Of a stretch of DNA of 15,978 nt, positions 7,046 to 13,249 are shown one piece after another. The stretch covers positions 1 through 15,978 of the forward strand of contig JAKEHF010000013.1 of NCBI GenBank assembly GCA_022615295.1. Reading direction: 5' to 3'. The translations under genes and the position numbers were made by a program. The notes beneath the pieces were generated by a model. That model had not been told where the DNA came from and made no database searches. It saw nothing but the letters and a program-made list of their open reading frames with translations. The number at the start of each line of letters is the position of its first letter. Within the stretch, counting starts at the first letter, position 1. Source of the stretch: Actinomycetota bacterium. Its GTDB lineage: Bacteria; Actinomycetota; Acidimicrobiia; Spongiisociales; ZC4RG35.

Positions 7046-8013
7046 CAGGTTGCGATCCGCGAGGTGGTGCCCGGCACCGCGAGACGGGCGAGCAGCCCAT
7101 CGATCACCACTCCCACCGTCTCGCCACGCATCTGGGCCTCGGGTCGGAGCGTGATGCGATGGTCCATGACCGGCCGGGTGAGGGCCTTCACGTCGTCGGG
7201 CAGCACGTAGTCACGACCGCGTGAGGCCGCCCGCGCCCTCGACAGACGTTGCAGGAAGAGCGCTGAGCGGGGTGAGGCGCCGAGGAGGACGTCGGGGTGC
7301 AACCGGGTCCCCTCGACGAGATCGAGTATGTAGTTCTTCACCCCCGCCGAGACGGTGACCCCCCGGGCGATGTCGATGAGAGCGTCCACGTCGGAGACCG
7401 TGGCCACCGGCTCGAGGTCGAAGAAAGTGGAGCGGATGCCATGGGTGTCGAGCATCTCCAGCTCCTTGGCCCGCTCCGGGTAGCCGATCACGACCCGCAT
7501 CATGAAACGGTCGAGTTGGGACTCGGGGAGCGGGTATGTGCCTTCGTGCTCCAGGGGGTTCTGGGTGGCGAGGACCATGAAGGGGAGGGGGACCGTGCGT
7601 GTCGTCCCGTCGGAGGTGACCTGACGCTCCTCCATCGCCTCGAGTAGCGCCGACTGGGTCTTGGGGCTGGCCCGGTTGATCTCGTCGCCGACGACGATGT
7701 TGGCGAAGATCGGGCCAGCCTTGAACTCGAACTCCCGTCGTTCCCGGTCCCAGACGGACACCCCGGTCACGTCGGAGGGGAGGAGGTCGGGGGTGAACTG
7801 GATGCGGTGGAAGGCGCCTTCGATGGACCGGGCCAGCGACTTGGCGAGCTGGGTCTTCCCCACGCCGGGCACATCCTCGACCAGGACATGGCCCTCGGCG
7901 ATGAGGGCCAGCAGGAGCAACTCGATGACCTCCCGCTTTCCCTGGATCACGGTCTCGACGTTGGCAACGATCTTCTGGAACTGTTCACCGAAGAGGTCGA
8001 TCTGATCGGACAA
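7045..8013 (-). CDS. moxR: MoxR-family AAA+ ATPase
   Basis: This 322-residue AAA+ ATPase is expected to act as a chaperone with the DUF58 protein encoded next to it. Walker A is PGVGKT (residues 49-54). Walker B is VVGDEINRA (Asp110, Glu111). The family signature SPKTQSALLEAMEERQVT and sensor 1 (ATQNPLEHEGTYPLPE) follow, then the C-terminal lid. Length is normal. The start is a TTG at 8013, chosen because a strong GGGAGG Shine-Dalgarno lies nine bases upstream and the protein begins there as in relatives. It is the first gene of the minus-strand operon and is transcribed divergently from the small unknown gene at 8108. Confidence 0.94.
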   Translation of the reverse strand: MSDQIDLFGEQFQKIVANVETVIQGKREVIELLLLALIAEGHVLVEDVPGVGKTQLAKSLARSIEGAFHRIQFTPDLLPSDVTGVSVWDRERREFEFKAGPIFANIVVGDEINRASPKTQSALLEAMEERQVTSDGTTRTVPLPFMVLATQNPLEHEGTYPLPESQLDRFMMRVVIGYPERAKELEMLDTHGIRSTFFDLEPVATVSDVDALIDIARGVTVSAGVKNYILDLVEGTRLHPDVLLGASPRSALFLQRLSRARAASRGRDYVLPDDVKALTRPVMDHRITLRPEAQMRGETVGVVIDGLLARLAVPGTTSRIAT

Positions 8014-8022
8014 GACCGCGAT

Positions 8023-8028
8023 CCTCCC
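8023..8028 (-). promoter_or_regulatory. Ribosome-binding site that fixes the TTG start of moxR
   Basis: On the minus strand GGGAGG is followed after nine bases by TTG. It is one of the best Shine-Dalgarno matches in the window and supports a TTG start. Confidence 0.7.
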
Positions 8029-8044
8029 TTGGATATTTCGTCAA

Positions 8045-8050
8045 ACTCTA
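8045..8050 (-). promoter_or_regulatory. Candidate -10 element (TAGAGT) for the moxR operon
   Basis: Read on the minus strand, TAGAGT would start transcription near 8038, leaving a 25-nt leader that holds the GGGAGG site. No strong -35 is visible. It sits in the 94-bp divergent gap and is one of two outward-facing elements built on CTAGT. Confidence 0.35.
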
Positions 8051-8074
8051 ACTAGGCGCGCCGTTTGCGTGAGC

Positions 8075-8080
8075 TAGTCT
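8075..8080 (+). promoter_or_regulatory. Candidate -10 element (TAGTCT) for the gene pair at 8108
   Basis: TAGTCT in the divergent gap would start transcription near 8087. GGGAGGG at 8097-8103 follows as ribosome-binding site for TTG 8108. The -35 is weak. The surrounding GCTAGTCT resembles GCTAGCCT ahead of the HNH gene. Confidence 0.35.
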
Positions 8081-8107
8081 GTCGCCGGGGCACCACGGGA
8101 GGGCGTC

Positions 8108-8353
8108 TTGTCTGGAACAGTGGGGTGGGCGGGCCATTTCGGCACGCTTTTGCCACGTCCGACTCTCTGGTTGGAGGGGATGAGGGCATTGGCGAGCCTA
8201 CGGGGGCGCGGGGGTCTTCGGCCATCTTCGGTGTATCTGTCATGGCGCGCCGCCACCGCCTACGGTGGTGAGCGGGGCATCCGCCCCGAGGACCTGGTCG
8301 TGTTCCTCGAGTGGCGGCGGGCGATGCGTGTCGTCAGGCGGTGGGGCCGGTGA
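8108..8353 (+). CDS. Small conserved-looking protein of unknown function
   Basis: This 81-residue, Arg- and Trp-rich basic protein contains PTLWLEGMRAL, YLSWRAATAYGG and DLVVFLEWRRAMR. The spacing of Trp, Arg and Tyr looks like a short helical soluble domain, and I have the impression of similar small proteins in other actinobacteria, but I cannot name a family. It is real rather than a shadow because its TGA overlaps the GTG of the next gene (GTGA) and GGGAGGG lies four bases before TTG 8108. In-frame GTG 8120 or ATG 8180 could be the start instead, but the latter would lose the LW segment. It is divergent from moxR. Confidence 0.7.
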   Translation: MSGTVGWAGHFGTLLPRPTLWLEGMRALASLRGRGGLRPSSVYLSWRAATAYGGERGIRPEDLVVFLEWRRAMRVVRRWGR

Positions 8354-8907
8354 ATCTGACGAGTCGTCTGGAGGACATCCCCGGCGTGGAGTCGGTGACC
8401 GTGGACCTCACCGAGGAGGGTGGCGGGATCAACATCCGTCTCAGCCCGGGAGCCGACGAGACGGACGTCCTGGAGAGGCTCCGCACCGTGCTCATAGCCT
8501 ATGGCGTCCGCTCCGCGGGCCCGGAGTCAGCAGTCTCCGAGCCCGCCGACCCTCTCGAGGGCATCGGCGTCGAGATCACCATCACACCGCTCCCCAGCGG
8601 TGGGGCCCGGGTCGAGGCCCAGTCGAGGAGTGTTCGCTCCTTTCGTCTCGTCGCCGCAGACCCGACAGCCATCGCCCAGGGTGTCGCCGACGCCTGGTCC
8701 CAGGTGGTGGGTCGGGTGCCCGTCGAGATCATCGACGTCCACGTGACACCGGAGGGTGGCCTCCTGGTTTCGGCCCGCGACGGTGAGACGGAGAGGACAG
8801 GAGCGGCCAACACCGAGATCGGCTGGGAGTCGGCGTTGACGCTCGCGGTGGGCCGTGCCATCGGCACTGTGGCGGTCGACGTCGAAAGGGATCTGAGCAG
8901 CATCTGA
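8350..8907 (+). CDS. Hypothetical two-part protein, translationally coupled to the small upstream gene
   Basis: This 185-residue soluble protein has no signal peptide or membrane span. The N-terminal part (SRLEDIPGVESVTVDL, then DVLERLRTVLIAYGV) has the strand-helix-strand look of a small ferredoxin-like domain. A short acidic, Pro-containing linker (about residues 55-70) leads to a second alpha/beta part (VEITITPLPSGG ... WESALTLAVGRAIG). I do not recognise the family and assign no function. GTG 8350 was chosen because it overlaps the stop of the 81-residue gene as GTGA and the domain begins there. The frame extends upstream to 8311, but that segment overlaps the small gene. The HNH gene follows after 33 bp. 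Confidence 0.8.
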   Translation: MNLTSRLEDIPGVESVTVDLTEEGGGINIRLSPGADETDVLERLRTVLIAYGVRSAGPESAVSEPADPLEGIGVEITITPLPSGGARVEAQSRSVRSFRLVAADPTAIAQGVADAWSQVVGRVPVEIIDVHVTPEGGLLVSARDGETERTGAANTEIGWESALTLAVGRAIGTVAVDVERDLSSI

Positions 8908-8914
8908 TCGTCGC

Positions 8915-8920
8915 TAGCCT
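8915..8920 (+). promoter_or_regulatory. Candidate -10 element (TAGCCT) for the HNH gene
   Basis: TAGCCT in the 33-bp gap would start transcription near 8927. AGGTGA follows ahead of ATG 8941. No -35 match is evident, so the gene may instead be transcribed from upstream. Confidence 0.25.
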
Positions 8921-8940
8921 CTGTGCGCGTAGGTGACTTC

Positions 8941-9444
8941 ATGGCACGGTCATTGGTCCTCAACGCCAGCTACGAGCCCCTCTCGGTGGTGAGTGAGCGG
9001 CGCGCCCTGATCCTGGTCCTCACGGATCGGGCCTCACTGGTGGTGCCCAAGGACGAGTTCTGGCACTCGGAGAGGGTCGTGGTCCAGATCCCGTCGGTGG
9101 TGAAGCTGCACCGTTACGTGAAGGTGCCCTATCGTCGCTCGGCTCCGGTGACGAGACGTGCTGTCTTTGGCCGCGACGGGCACCAGTGCCAGTACTGCGG
9201 CGGCCCGGCCGAGTCCCTGGACCACGTCACCCCGAGGTCACGCGGTGGCGATCACAGCTGGGAGAACGTGGTCGCCTGCTGTCGCCCCTGCAACGTCCGA
9301 AAGGGCGATCGGACCCTGCACGAGAGTGGCCTCAGACTGCGAAGCAAACCGGGTCCCCCACGACGGTTCGCCTGGATCTACGCCTCCACCGGTTTCCAGG
9401 TGGATCCCAACTGGCAACCGTTCCTGCTCGCCGAGTCCGCCTGA
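8941..9444 (+). CDS. HNH-domain endonuclease-like protein
   Basis: This 167-residue protein has an N-terminal region (ARSLVLNASYEPLSVVSERR) and a C-terminal HNH nuclease fold. The zinc-binding pairs are CQYC (Cys83, Cys86) and CRPC (Cys114, Cys117). The catalytic His is in SLDHVTPRSRGG (His95), and the Asn follows in WENVV. The N-terminus LVLNASYEPL is typical of a family of stand-alone HNH proteins found widely in bacterial chromosomes. These are not obviously mobile, and their role is not known to me. Nothing here suggests an intron or intein. ATG 8941 was chosen over GTG 8923 because the family begins there, though the ribosome-binding site (AGGTGA) is weak. The mraZ promoter follows. Confidence 0.9.
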   Translation: MARSLVLNASYEPLSVVSERRALILVLTDRASLVVPKDEFWHSERVVVQIPSVVKLHRYVKVPYRRSAPVTRRAVFGRDGHQCQYCGGPAESLDHVTPRSRGGDHSWENVVACCRPCNVRKGDRTLHESGLRLRSKPGPPRRFAWIYASTGFQVDPNWQPFLLAESA

Positions 9445-9500
9445 TCCGCTGAGCGATCCGAGGTCTCATCCGATCCAAATGTGACCCTTGGGTGCCCATG

Positions 9501-9544
9501 TGGGAGAAAGGGTTGACAAGTGGGGGGAAGTGGGCCATAGTGGC
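9501..9544 (+). promoter_or_regulatory. Predicted MraZ operator: 10-bp-phased TGGG repeats
   Basis: TGGG occurs at 9501, 9521 and 9531, with TGGC at 9541, all on one 10-bp register. The 9511 slot is taken by the -35 sequence. Known MraZ proteins bind direct repeats of TGGGN separated by 5 nt upstream of their own gene, which matches. The repeats cover both promoter boxes, so binding should repress the dcw cluster. Confidence 0.75.
9513..9541 (+). promoter_or_regulatory. dcw cluster promoter upstream of mraZ
   Basis: A perfect -35 (TTGACA, 9513-9518), a 17-bp spacer and a -10 of CATAGT (9536-9541) form the best sigma70-type promoter in the window. Transcription should start near 9548, leaving a leader of about 43 nt before GTG 9591. 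Confidence 0.75.
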
Positions 9545-9590
9545 AGACACTTCCCGACATGGGGAGTTGGACGGACGGAAGTGAGCCGGT

Positions 9591-10004
9591 GTGTTCCTCG
9601 GGGAGTACTCCCACAGTCTCGACGACAAGGGTCGTGTGGTCCTCCCCTCGTCGTATCGATCCCAGCTCGACGACGGTTGTGTCCTCACCAAGGGCCGGGA
9701 CGGTCAGCTCATGATCTACCCCGTCGAGGTCTTCCGACGTCTCGCCGAGGAGGTCAGGGCCCAGCCCCAGGACCGCAAGGGGAGACGTGTTTCGAGGACG
9801 GTGTTCGCCGGGGCCGATCATCAGGGCCTGGACAAGTCGGGGAGGGTTCTGATCAAGCCGGATCTCCGCGAGTTCGCAGGTCTGACGACGGGGTCGGAGA
9901 TATCGGTCCTCGGTGTCTACGAGCACATCGAGCTGTGGGACTCGACGCGCTACTCACAGGAGCGTGTCGCCGGCGACGAGAGCTATGTCGATGAGGAGGG
10001 TTGA
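9591..10004 (+). CDS. mraZ: Transcriptional regulator MraZ
   Basis: This 137-residue protein has two AbrB/SpoVT-like domains, each carrying the MraZ signature: DDKGRVVLPSSYR (from Asp11) and DKSGRVLIKPDLRE (from Asp81). In the family it forms a ring-shaped multimer that binds TGGG repeats and represses its own dcw operon. In some bacteria RsmH counteracts it. Length is normal. GTG 9591 is the expected start (MFLGEYSHSLDDKGR), with GGAAG nine bases upstream. The operator and promoter lie directly upstream. Unlike the later genes of the cluster, it does not overlap its neighbour: a 96-bp gap filled by a large hairpin separates it from rsmH. Confidence 0.96.
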   Translation: MFLGEYSHSLDDKGRVVLPSSYRSQLDDGCVLTKGRDGQLMIYPVEVFRRLAEEVRAQPQDRKGRRVSRTVFAGADHQGLDKSGRVLIKPDLREFAGLTTGSEISVLGVYEHIELWDSTRYSQERVAGDESYVDEEG

Positions 10005-10015
10005 GGATAGCCGCT

Positions 10016-10107
10016 GGCCCATTGCCAGCCCCCCGGAACCAATTGAAAGGCCCCTGACTCCGCCCGCTTTCAGTTGGTACCAGCGCCCGGGGGGCTGGCA
10101 ATGGCCC
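10016..10107 (+). promoter_or_regulatory. Long two-helix hairpin covering the rsmH ribosome-binding site and start codon
   Basis: The mraZ-rsmH gap contains a large inverted repeat. The outer helix pairs 10019-10036 with 10087-10104 without a break (18 bp; core CCAGCCCCCC with GGGGGGCTGG). The inner helix pairs 10038-10049 with 10067-10078 (12 bp with one G-U pair, ending GAAAG/CTTTC). A 17-base loop caps it, and one side has an eight-base bulge at 10079-10086. The G-rich ribosome-binding site (10089-10094) and the rsmH ATG (10101-10103) both lie in the paired 3' arm. No T-tract follows, so it is not a standard terminator. Translational control of rsmH or RNase processing is inferred. Confidence 0.75.
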
Positions 10108-11021
10108 AGGACAACCTCTTCCACCAACCGGCCCTGGCCGACGAGGTGGCCGACCTGATGAGAGAGGTCGTGCCCGGGGTGATCATCGACGCCACCTTTG
10201 GGGGCGGAGGTCACAGCCGGCGGCTGATCGCCGAGTTCGGGGCCGATGTCGAGATCATCGCCATCGACCGGGATCCCGAGGCCGTGGCCAACGCCGTCGC
10301 CCTCGGGATCACCGCCGTCCAGGGCAACTTCGGCGACCTGGCCCGGATCGTCGCGCCGTTGATCGAAGGGCCGCCGTCCGGGATCCTCTTCGACTTCGGC
10401 GTCTCGTCCCGTCAGCTCGACACCCCAAAGCGCGGGTTCTCCTATCACCGCGAAGGCCCCCTTGACATGAGGATGGGGCCGGACGCCAGACTCACCGCCG
10501 CCGAGATCGTCAACGAATGGCCGATACCGGATCTCGCCGGCGTGCTGAGACGTTACGGCGAGGAGCCCATGGCGGACCGGATCGCCGCCGCCATCGCCGC
10601 CGCCAGACCCATCGAGACGACCAGCCAGCTGTCCACCGTCATCGCAGAGGCGATGCCCGCGGCCCGGCGTCGGGCGGGTCACCCCGCCCGACGCGTGTTC
10701 CAGGCGTTGCGGATCGCGGTGAACGACGAGCTCACTGCGGTGACAGCAGGCCTCGACCAGGCGATCCAGTTGTTGCAGTCGGGGGGTCGGGTGGTGGCCA
10801 TCTCCTACCACTCGCTCGAAGACCGGATCGTCAAGACCAGATTCGCCGCCGGGGCCACGGGGTGTGTATGCCCGCCCGGTCTCCCGGTCTGCGGGTGTGG
10901 CCGTGCCGCCGAGCTTCGTCTGCTCACTCGCAAGCCGATTCGGGCTCGAAGCGAGGAGGTGGCGGCCAACAGACGGGCCCGATCCGCCAAGCTCCGGGCC
11001 GCAGAGAAGGTGGCGGCATGA
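10101..11021 (+). CDS. rsmH: 16S rRNA (cytosine1402-N4)-methyltransferase
   Basis: This 306-residue SAM-dependent enzyme (formerly MraW) methylates N4 of C1402 in the decoding centre of 16S rRNA. The SAM-binding motif is IIDATFGGGGHS (Asp30 onward). Further family motifs are GILFDFGVSSRQLDTPKRGF, GPLDMRM and the C-terminal SYHSLEDRIVK. It ends with the Cys-rich segment CVCPPGLPVCGCG and the basic tail RSAKLRAAEK. ATG 10101 was chosen because FHQPALADEVADLM aligns with the family N-terminus. TTG 10074 is in frame but lies in the hairpin with no ribosome-binding site. The start codon is buried in the hairpin described separately. The stop overlaps the ftsL start as ATGA. Confidence 0.96.
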   Translation: MAQDNLFHQPALADEVADLMREVVPGVIIDATFGGGGHSRRLIAEFGADVEIIAIDRDPEAVANAVALGITAVQGNFGDLARIVAPLIEGPPSGILFDFGVSSRQLDTPKRGFSYHREGPLDMRMGPDARLTAAEIVNEWPIPDLAGVLRRYGEEPMADRIAAAIAAARPIETTSQLSTVIAEAMPAARRRAGHPARRVFQALRIAVNDELTAVTAGLDQAIQLLQSGGRVVAISYHSLEDRIVKTRFAAGATGCVCPPGLPVCGCGRAAELRLLTRKPIRARSEEVAANRRARSAKLRAAEKVAA

Positions 11022-11404
11022 CGGCTCTGCCCCAGCCGGGGAGGGTGGCGGAGGGACAGATCCGGGTCCTCGCCGGGCGGCGGCGGCGACGCCCCACGAT
11101 GGCGCCGTGGATGATCGTGGCGATCATCGCAGTCATCGGGTTCCTCGGTCTCGGATTCGCCCGGACCAGTCTCGATCGCGCCGCTTTCGACCTCGCCGAA
11201 CTGAACACCGAGATCACCGAACAGCGATCACTCAAGCTTTCCCTGGAGATGGAGATCGCCCGTCTCGAGAACCCGGCGCGCATCGCACCTCTTGCCGAGG
11301 AGATGGGGCTGGTGATTCCGACCATGACCCATCAGTTGCTCGTCGACCTGGATGGGACGTCACCGGCGGTTGCCGGAGCGGACACGGACGAGAGCAACCA
11401 ATGA
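11018..11404 (+). CDS. ftsL: FtsL-like septum protein (single membrane span, coiled coil)
   Basis: This 128-residue bitopic protein has a basic cytoplasmic N-terminus (RRRRR at 21-25), one membrane span (about 30-48) and a periplasm-side coiled coil (about 52-86; ELNTEITEQR). Next comes ENPARIAPLAEEMGLVIP, the usual end of the FtsL/DivIC coiled coil, and an acidic tail. FtsL links FtsB and FtsQ in the divisome and helps activate FtsW-FtsI. The identification rests on topology and on position between rsmH and ftsI, since FtsL sequences diverge strongly. Both ends overlap neighbours as ATGA (with rsmH at 11018 and with a short ORF at 11401). Confidence 0.85.
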   Translation: MTALPQPGRVAEGQIRVLAGRRRRRPTMAPWMIVAIIAVIGFLGLGFARTSLDRAAFDLAELNTEITEQRSLKLSLEMEIARLENPARIAPLAEEMGLVIPTMTHQLLVDLDGTSPAVAGADTDESNQ

Positions 11405-11493
11405 GCACCCGAGAGCGCGCTGGGACCGGGAAGAGCGGGGCACCACCCCTCCGGGAGAGACGCCGGCGGGATGTGGCCCATGCTCGGCGTTGA
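11401..11493 (+). CDS. Possible 30-residue basic leader peptide between ftsL and ftsI
   Basis: An ATG overlapping the ftsL stop (ATGA) opens a 30-codon frame, beginning MSTRERAGTGKSGAPPLRER and ending DVAHARR. It ends at TGA 11491-11493, 23 bases inside ftsI in another frame. The composition resembles the basic cytoplasmic tail often found at the N-terminus of actinobacterial FtsI. It could be a coupling peptide that delivers ribosomes to ATG 11471, the first part of ftsI joined by a +1 shift at CGU-UGA-C, a sequence error, or chance. There is no independent evidence for the peptide. Confidence 0.3.
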   Translation: MSTRERAGTGKSGAPPLRERRRRDVAHARR

Positions 11494-13249
11494 CCGTCGT
11501 CTGAGGGCCTCCGGGCTCCGAGTCGCCGTCATCGGCATGACCGTGGTCATCGCCTGGGCGGCAATGGCGTACCGTCTCGTCCAGATCCAGGTGGTCGACG
11601 CCGCCGAGTTGGCCCAGGCCGGGCTCGACCAGCGTCTGGTATCGAGGGACCTGGCCCCACAAAGGGGCAAGATCTTCGACCGCAACGGTGAGCTCCTGGC
11701 GCTGACCGTCGAGTCGCAGAGTCTCTATGCCGTGCCCGACCAGGTCGAGGAGCCGTTGTGGATCGCCCAGCAGATCGGGCCCCTCCTCGATGTCGACAGC
11801 GAGGAGCTGTACCAGCGTCTCGTCAGTGATCGTGACTTCGTCTATCTGAAACGCCAGGTTGCCCCCGATGTCGCCACCCAGGTCCTCTCCTTCGAGCTGG
11901 CCGGGATCTACACCCACCCCGAACCGACACGTGTCTACCCCGCAGGCGTGGTGGCCAGCCACGTGACCGGCTTCGTCGACATCGACGGGGTGGGTCGCGA
12001 CGGGCTCGAGCTGGTCTACGAGGAGGAGCTGCGGGGGGTCCCTGGACGTGCAGTGTTCGAGCGGGGCCTCGACGGCACCCCGATCCTCCAGGGGATCTCC
12101 GAGATCGAGGCCGCGCTCCCCGGCAACGATCTCCACACGACCATCGACCTCCCTCTCCAGTACCAGGCACAGAAGGCCTGTGCCGAGGCTCAGGGACGCA
12201 CCGGCTCCGACGCCTGTTGGATCGTCGTCCTCCACGTGGAGACCGGGGCCGTGCTGGCGATGACCGGGACCCCGGTGTTCGACCCCCAGACGCGTCAGAC
12301 GATCGACCCCTCGTGTGACGAGGCCACCGACCCGGTCACATGCCGCATGTTCTCCAACTTTGTGGTGCGGGGGATCTATGAGCCCGGCTCCACCCAGAAG
12401 CTGATCACGGTCGCCGCCGCCCTCGAGGAGGGCGAGGTGGACATCGGGACCGTGATCCCGGCGGTCCCCGACGAGCTGGAACTGAAGGACGGCGCCTGCC
12501 GTTTCGTCGATGACGAGTTGTACGGGTGCTATCGGGACTTCGAGGCGCACGAGACGGCCGACATGAGCGTGGCCCAGATCTTCTCGGAGTCCTCGAACAT
12601 CGGGACCATCAAGATCGCCGAGCGTCTCGGACAGGAGCGACTCATCGACTACATCAGCGCCTTCGGTCTGGGGACACAGACCGGCATCGACTACTCGGTG
12701 GAGGCCTCCGGCATGCTCAACTTCGAGGCCGGGTGTGACATCTGCTGGGCTTCTGCGGCCATCGGGTACTCCGTCGCTGCCACCCCGCTGCAGATGGCCG
12801 CTGCCTACGCCGCCATCGGGAACGACGGGGTGTGGATCACACCCCACATCGTCGGGTCCATGGTCGACCCCGACGGGGCGACCGAGGTCGCCGGGGTGGA
12901 GAGCAGACAGGTGGTGTCGGCGAGCACCGCCCGGCTGATGAGAGAGCTCCTGGCGAGGGCCGTCGCCGAGGGGACCGGGATCGCCGGCGTGGTGGAGGGA
13001 TATCGGGTCGGGGGCAAGACCGGCACCGCCAACAAGCTCGGCCCCGATGGCCTCTACACCGAGGAGACCAGGGCCTCTTTCGTCGGGATGGCGCCGATCA
13101 GCGACCCTCAGGTGGTGGTGGCGGTCGTCATCGACAACCCTTCCCATGAGTTCCGGACCGGCGGTCTGGCGGCGGCGCCCGTGTTCGCCCAGGTGATGGA
13201 GCAGGCCCTTCACCGGCTCGGCGTCACACCCGACGACCATGCCGGGTAG
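11471..13249 (+). CDS. ftsI: Septal peptidoglycan D,D-transpeptidase (class B penicillin-binding protein 3)
   Basis: This 592-residue class B PBP cross-links septal peptidoglycan with FtsW. A membrane anchor (about residues 15-37, VAVIGMTVVIAWAAMAYRL) precedes the PBP dimerisation domain (RGKIFDRNGELLA) and the transpeptidase domain. The active-site motifs are complete: STQK (nucleophile Ser307, Lys310), SSN (374-376) and KTG (516-518). No PASTA repeats follow. The start at ATG 11471 leaves a short cytoplasmic tail; ATG 11480 is also possible. GGGAGAG lies 11 bases upstream, which is rather far. There is no start codon in this frame between the TGA at 11402 and 11471, so a longer N-terminus would need the neighbouring 30-codon frame. 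It overlaps murE by 11 bp. Confidence 0.95.
   Translation: MWPMLGVDRRLRASGLRVAVIGMTVVIAWAAMAYRLVQIQVVDAAELAQAGLDQRLVSRDLAPQRGKIFDRNGELLALTVESQSLYAVPDQVEEPLWIAQQIGPLLDVDSEELYQRLVSDRDFVYLKRQVAPDVATQVLSFELAGIYTHPEPTRVYPAGVVASHVTGFVDIDGVGRDGLELVYEEELRGVPGRAVFERGLDGTPILQGISEIEAALPGNDLHTTIDLPLQYQAQKACAEAQGRTGSDACWIVVLHVETGAVLAMTGTPVFDPQTRQTIDPSCDEATDPVTCRMFSNFVVRGIYEPGSTQKLITVAAALEEGEVDIGTVIPAVPDELELKDGACRFVDDELYGCYRDFEAHETADMSVAQIFSESSNIGTIKIAERLGQERLIDYISAFGLGTQTGIDYSVEASGMLNFEAGCDICWASAAIGYSVAATPLQMAAAYAAIGNDGVWITPHIVGSMVDPDGATEVAGVESRQVVSASTARLMRELLARAVAEGTGIAGVVEGYRVGGKTGTANKLGPDGLYTEETRASFVGMAPISDPQVVVAVVIDNPSHEFRTGGLAAAPVFAQVMEQALHRLGVTPDDHAG

Noticed and set aside
8055..8062. Palindrome GGCGCGCC in the moxR gap
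   Set aside because: The same octamer also occurs near 213 and 8244 inside coding regions. It is expected by chance in high-GC DNA.
8941..9444. HNH gene as a homing endonuclease or mobile element
   Set aside because: No intron or intein boundaries, repeats or transposase nearby. The N-terminus matches a stand-alone chromosomal HNH family.
10016..10107. Reading the mraZ-rsmH hairpin as an intrinsic terminator
   Set aside because: No T-tract follows the stem, and the 3' arm contains the start of rsmH, which is an essential part of the same cluster.
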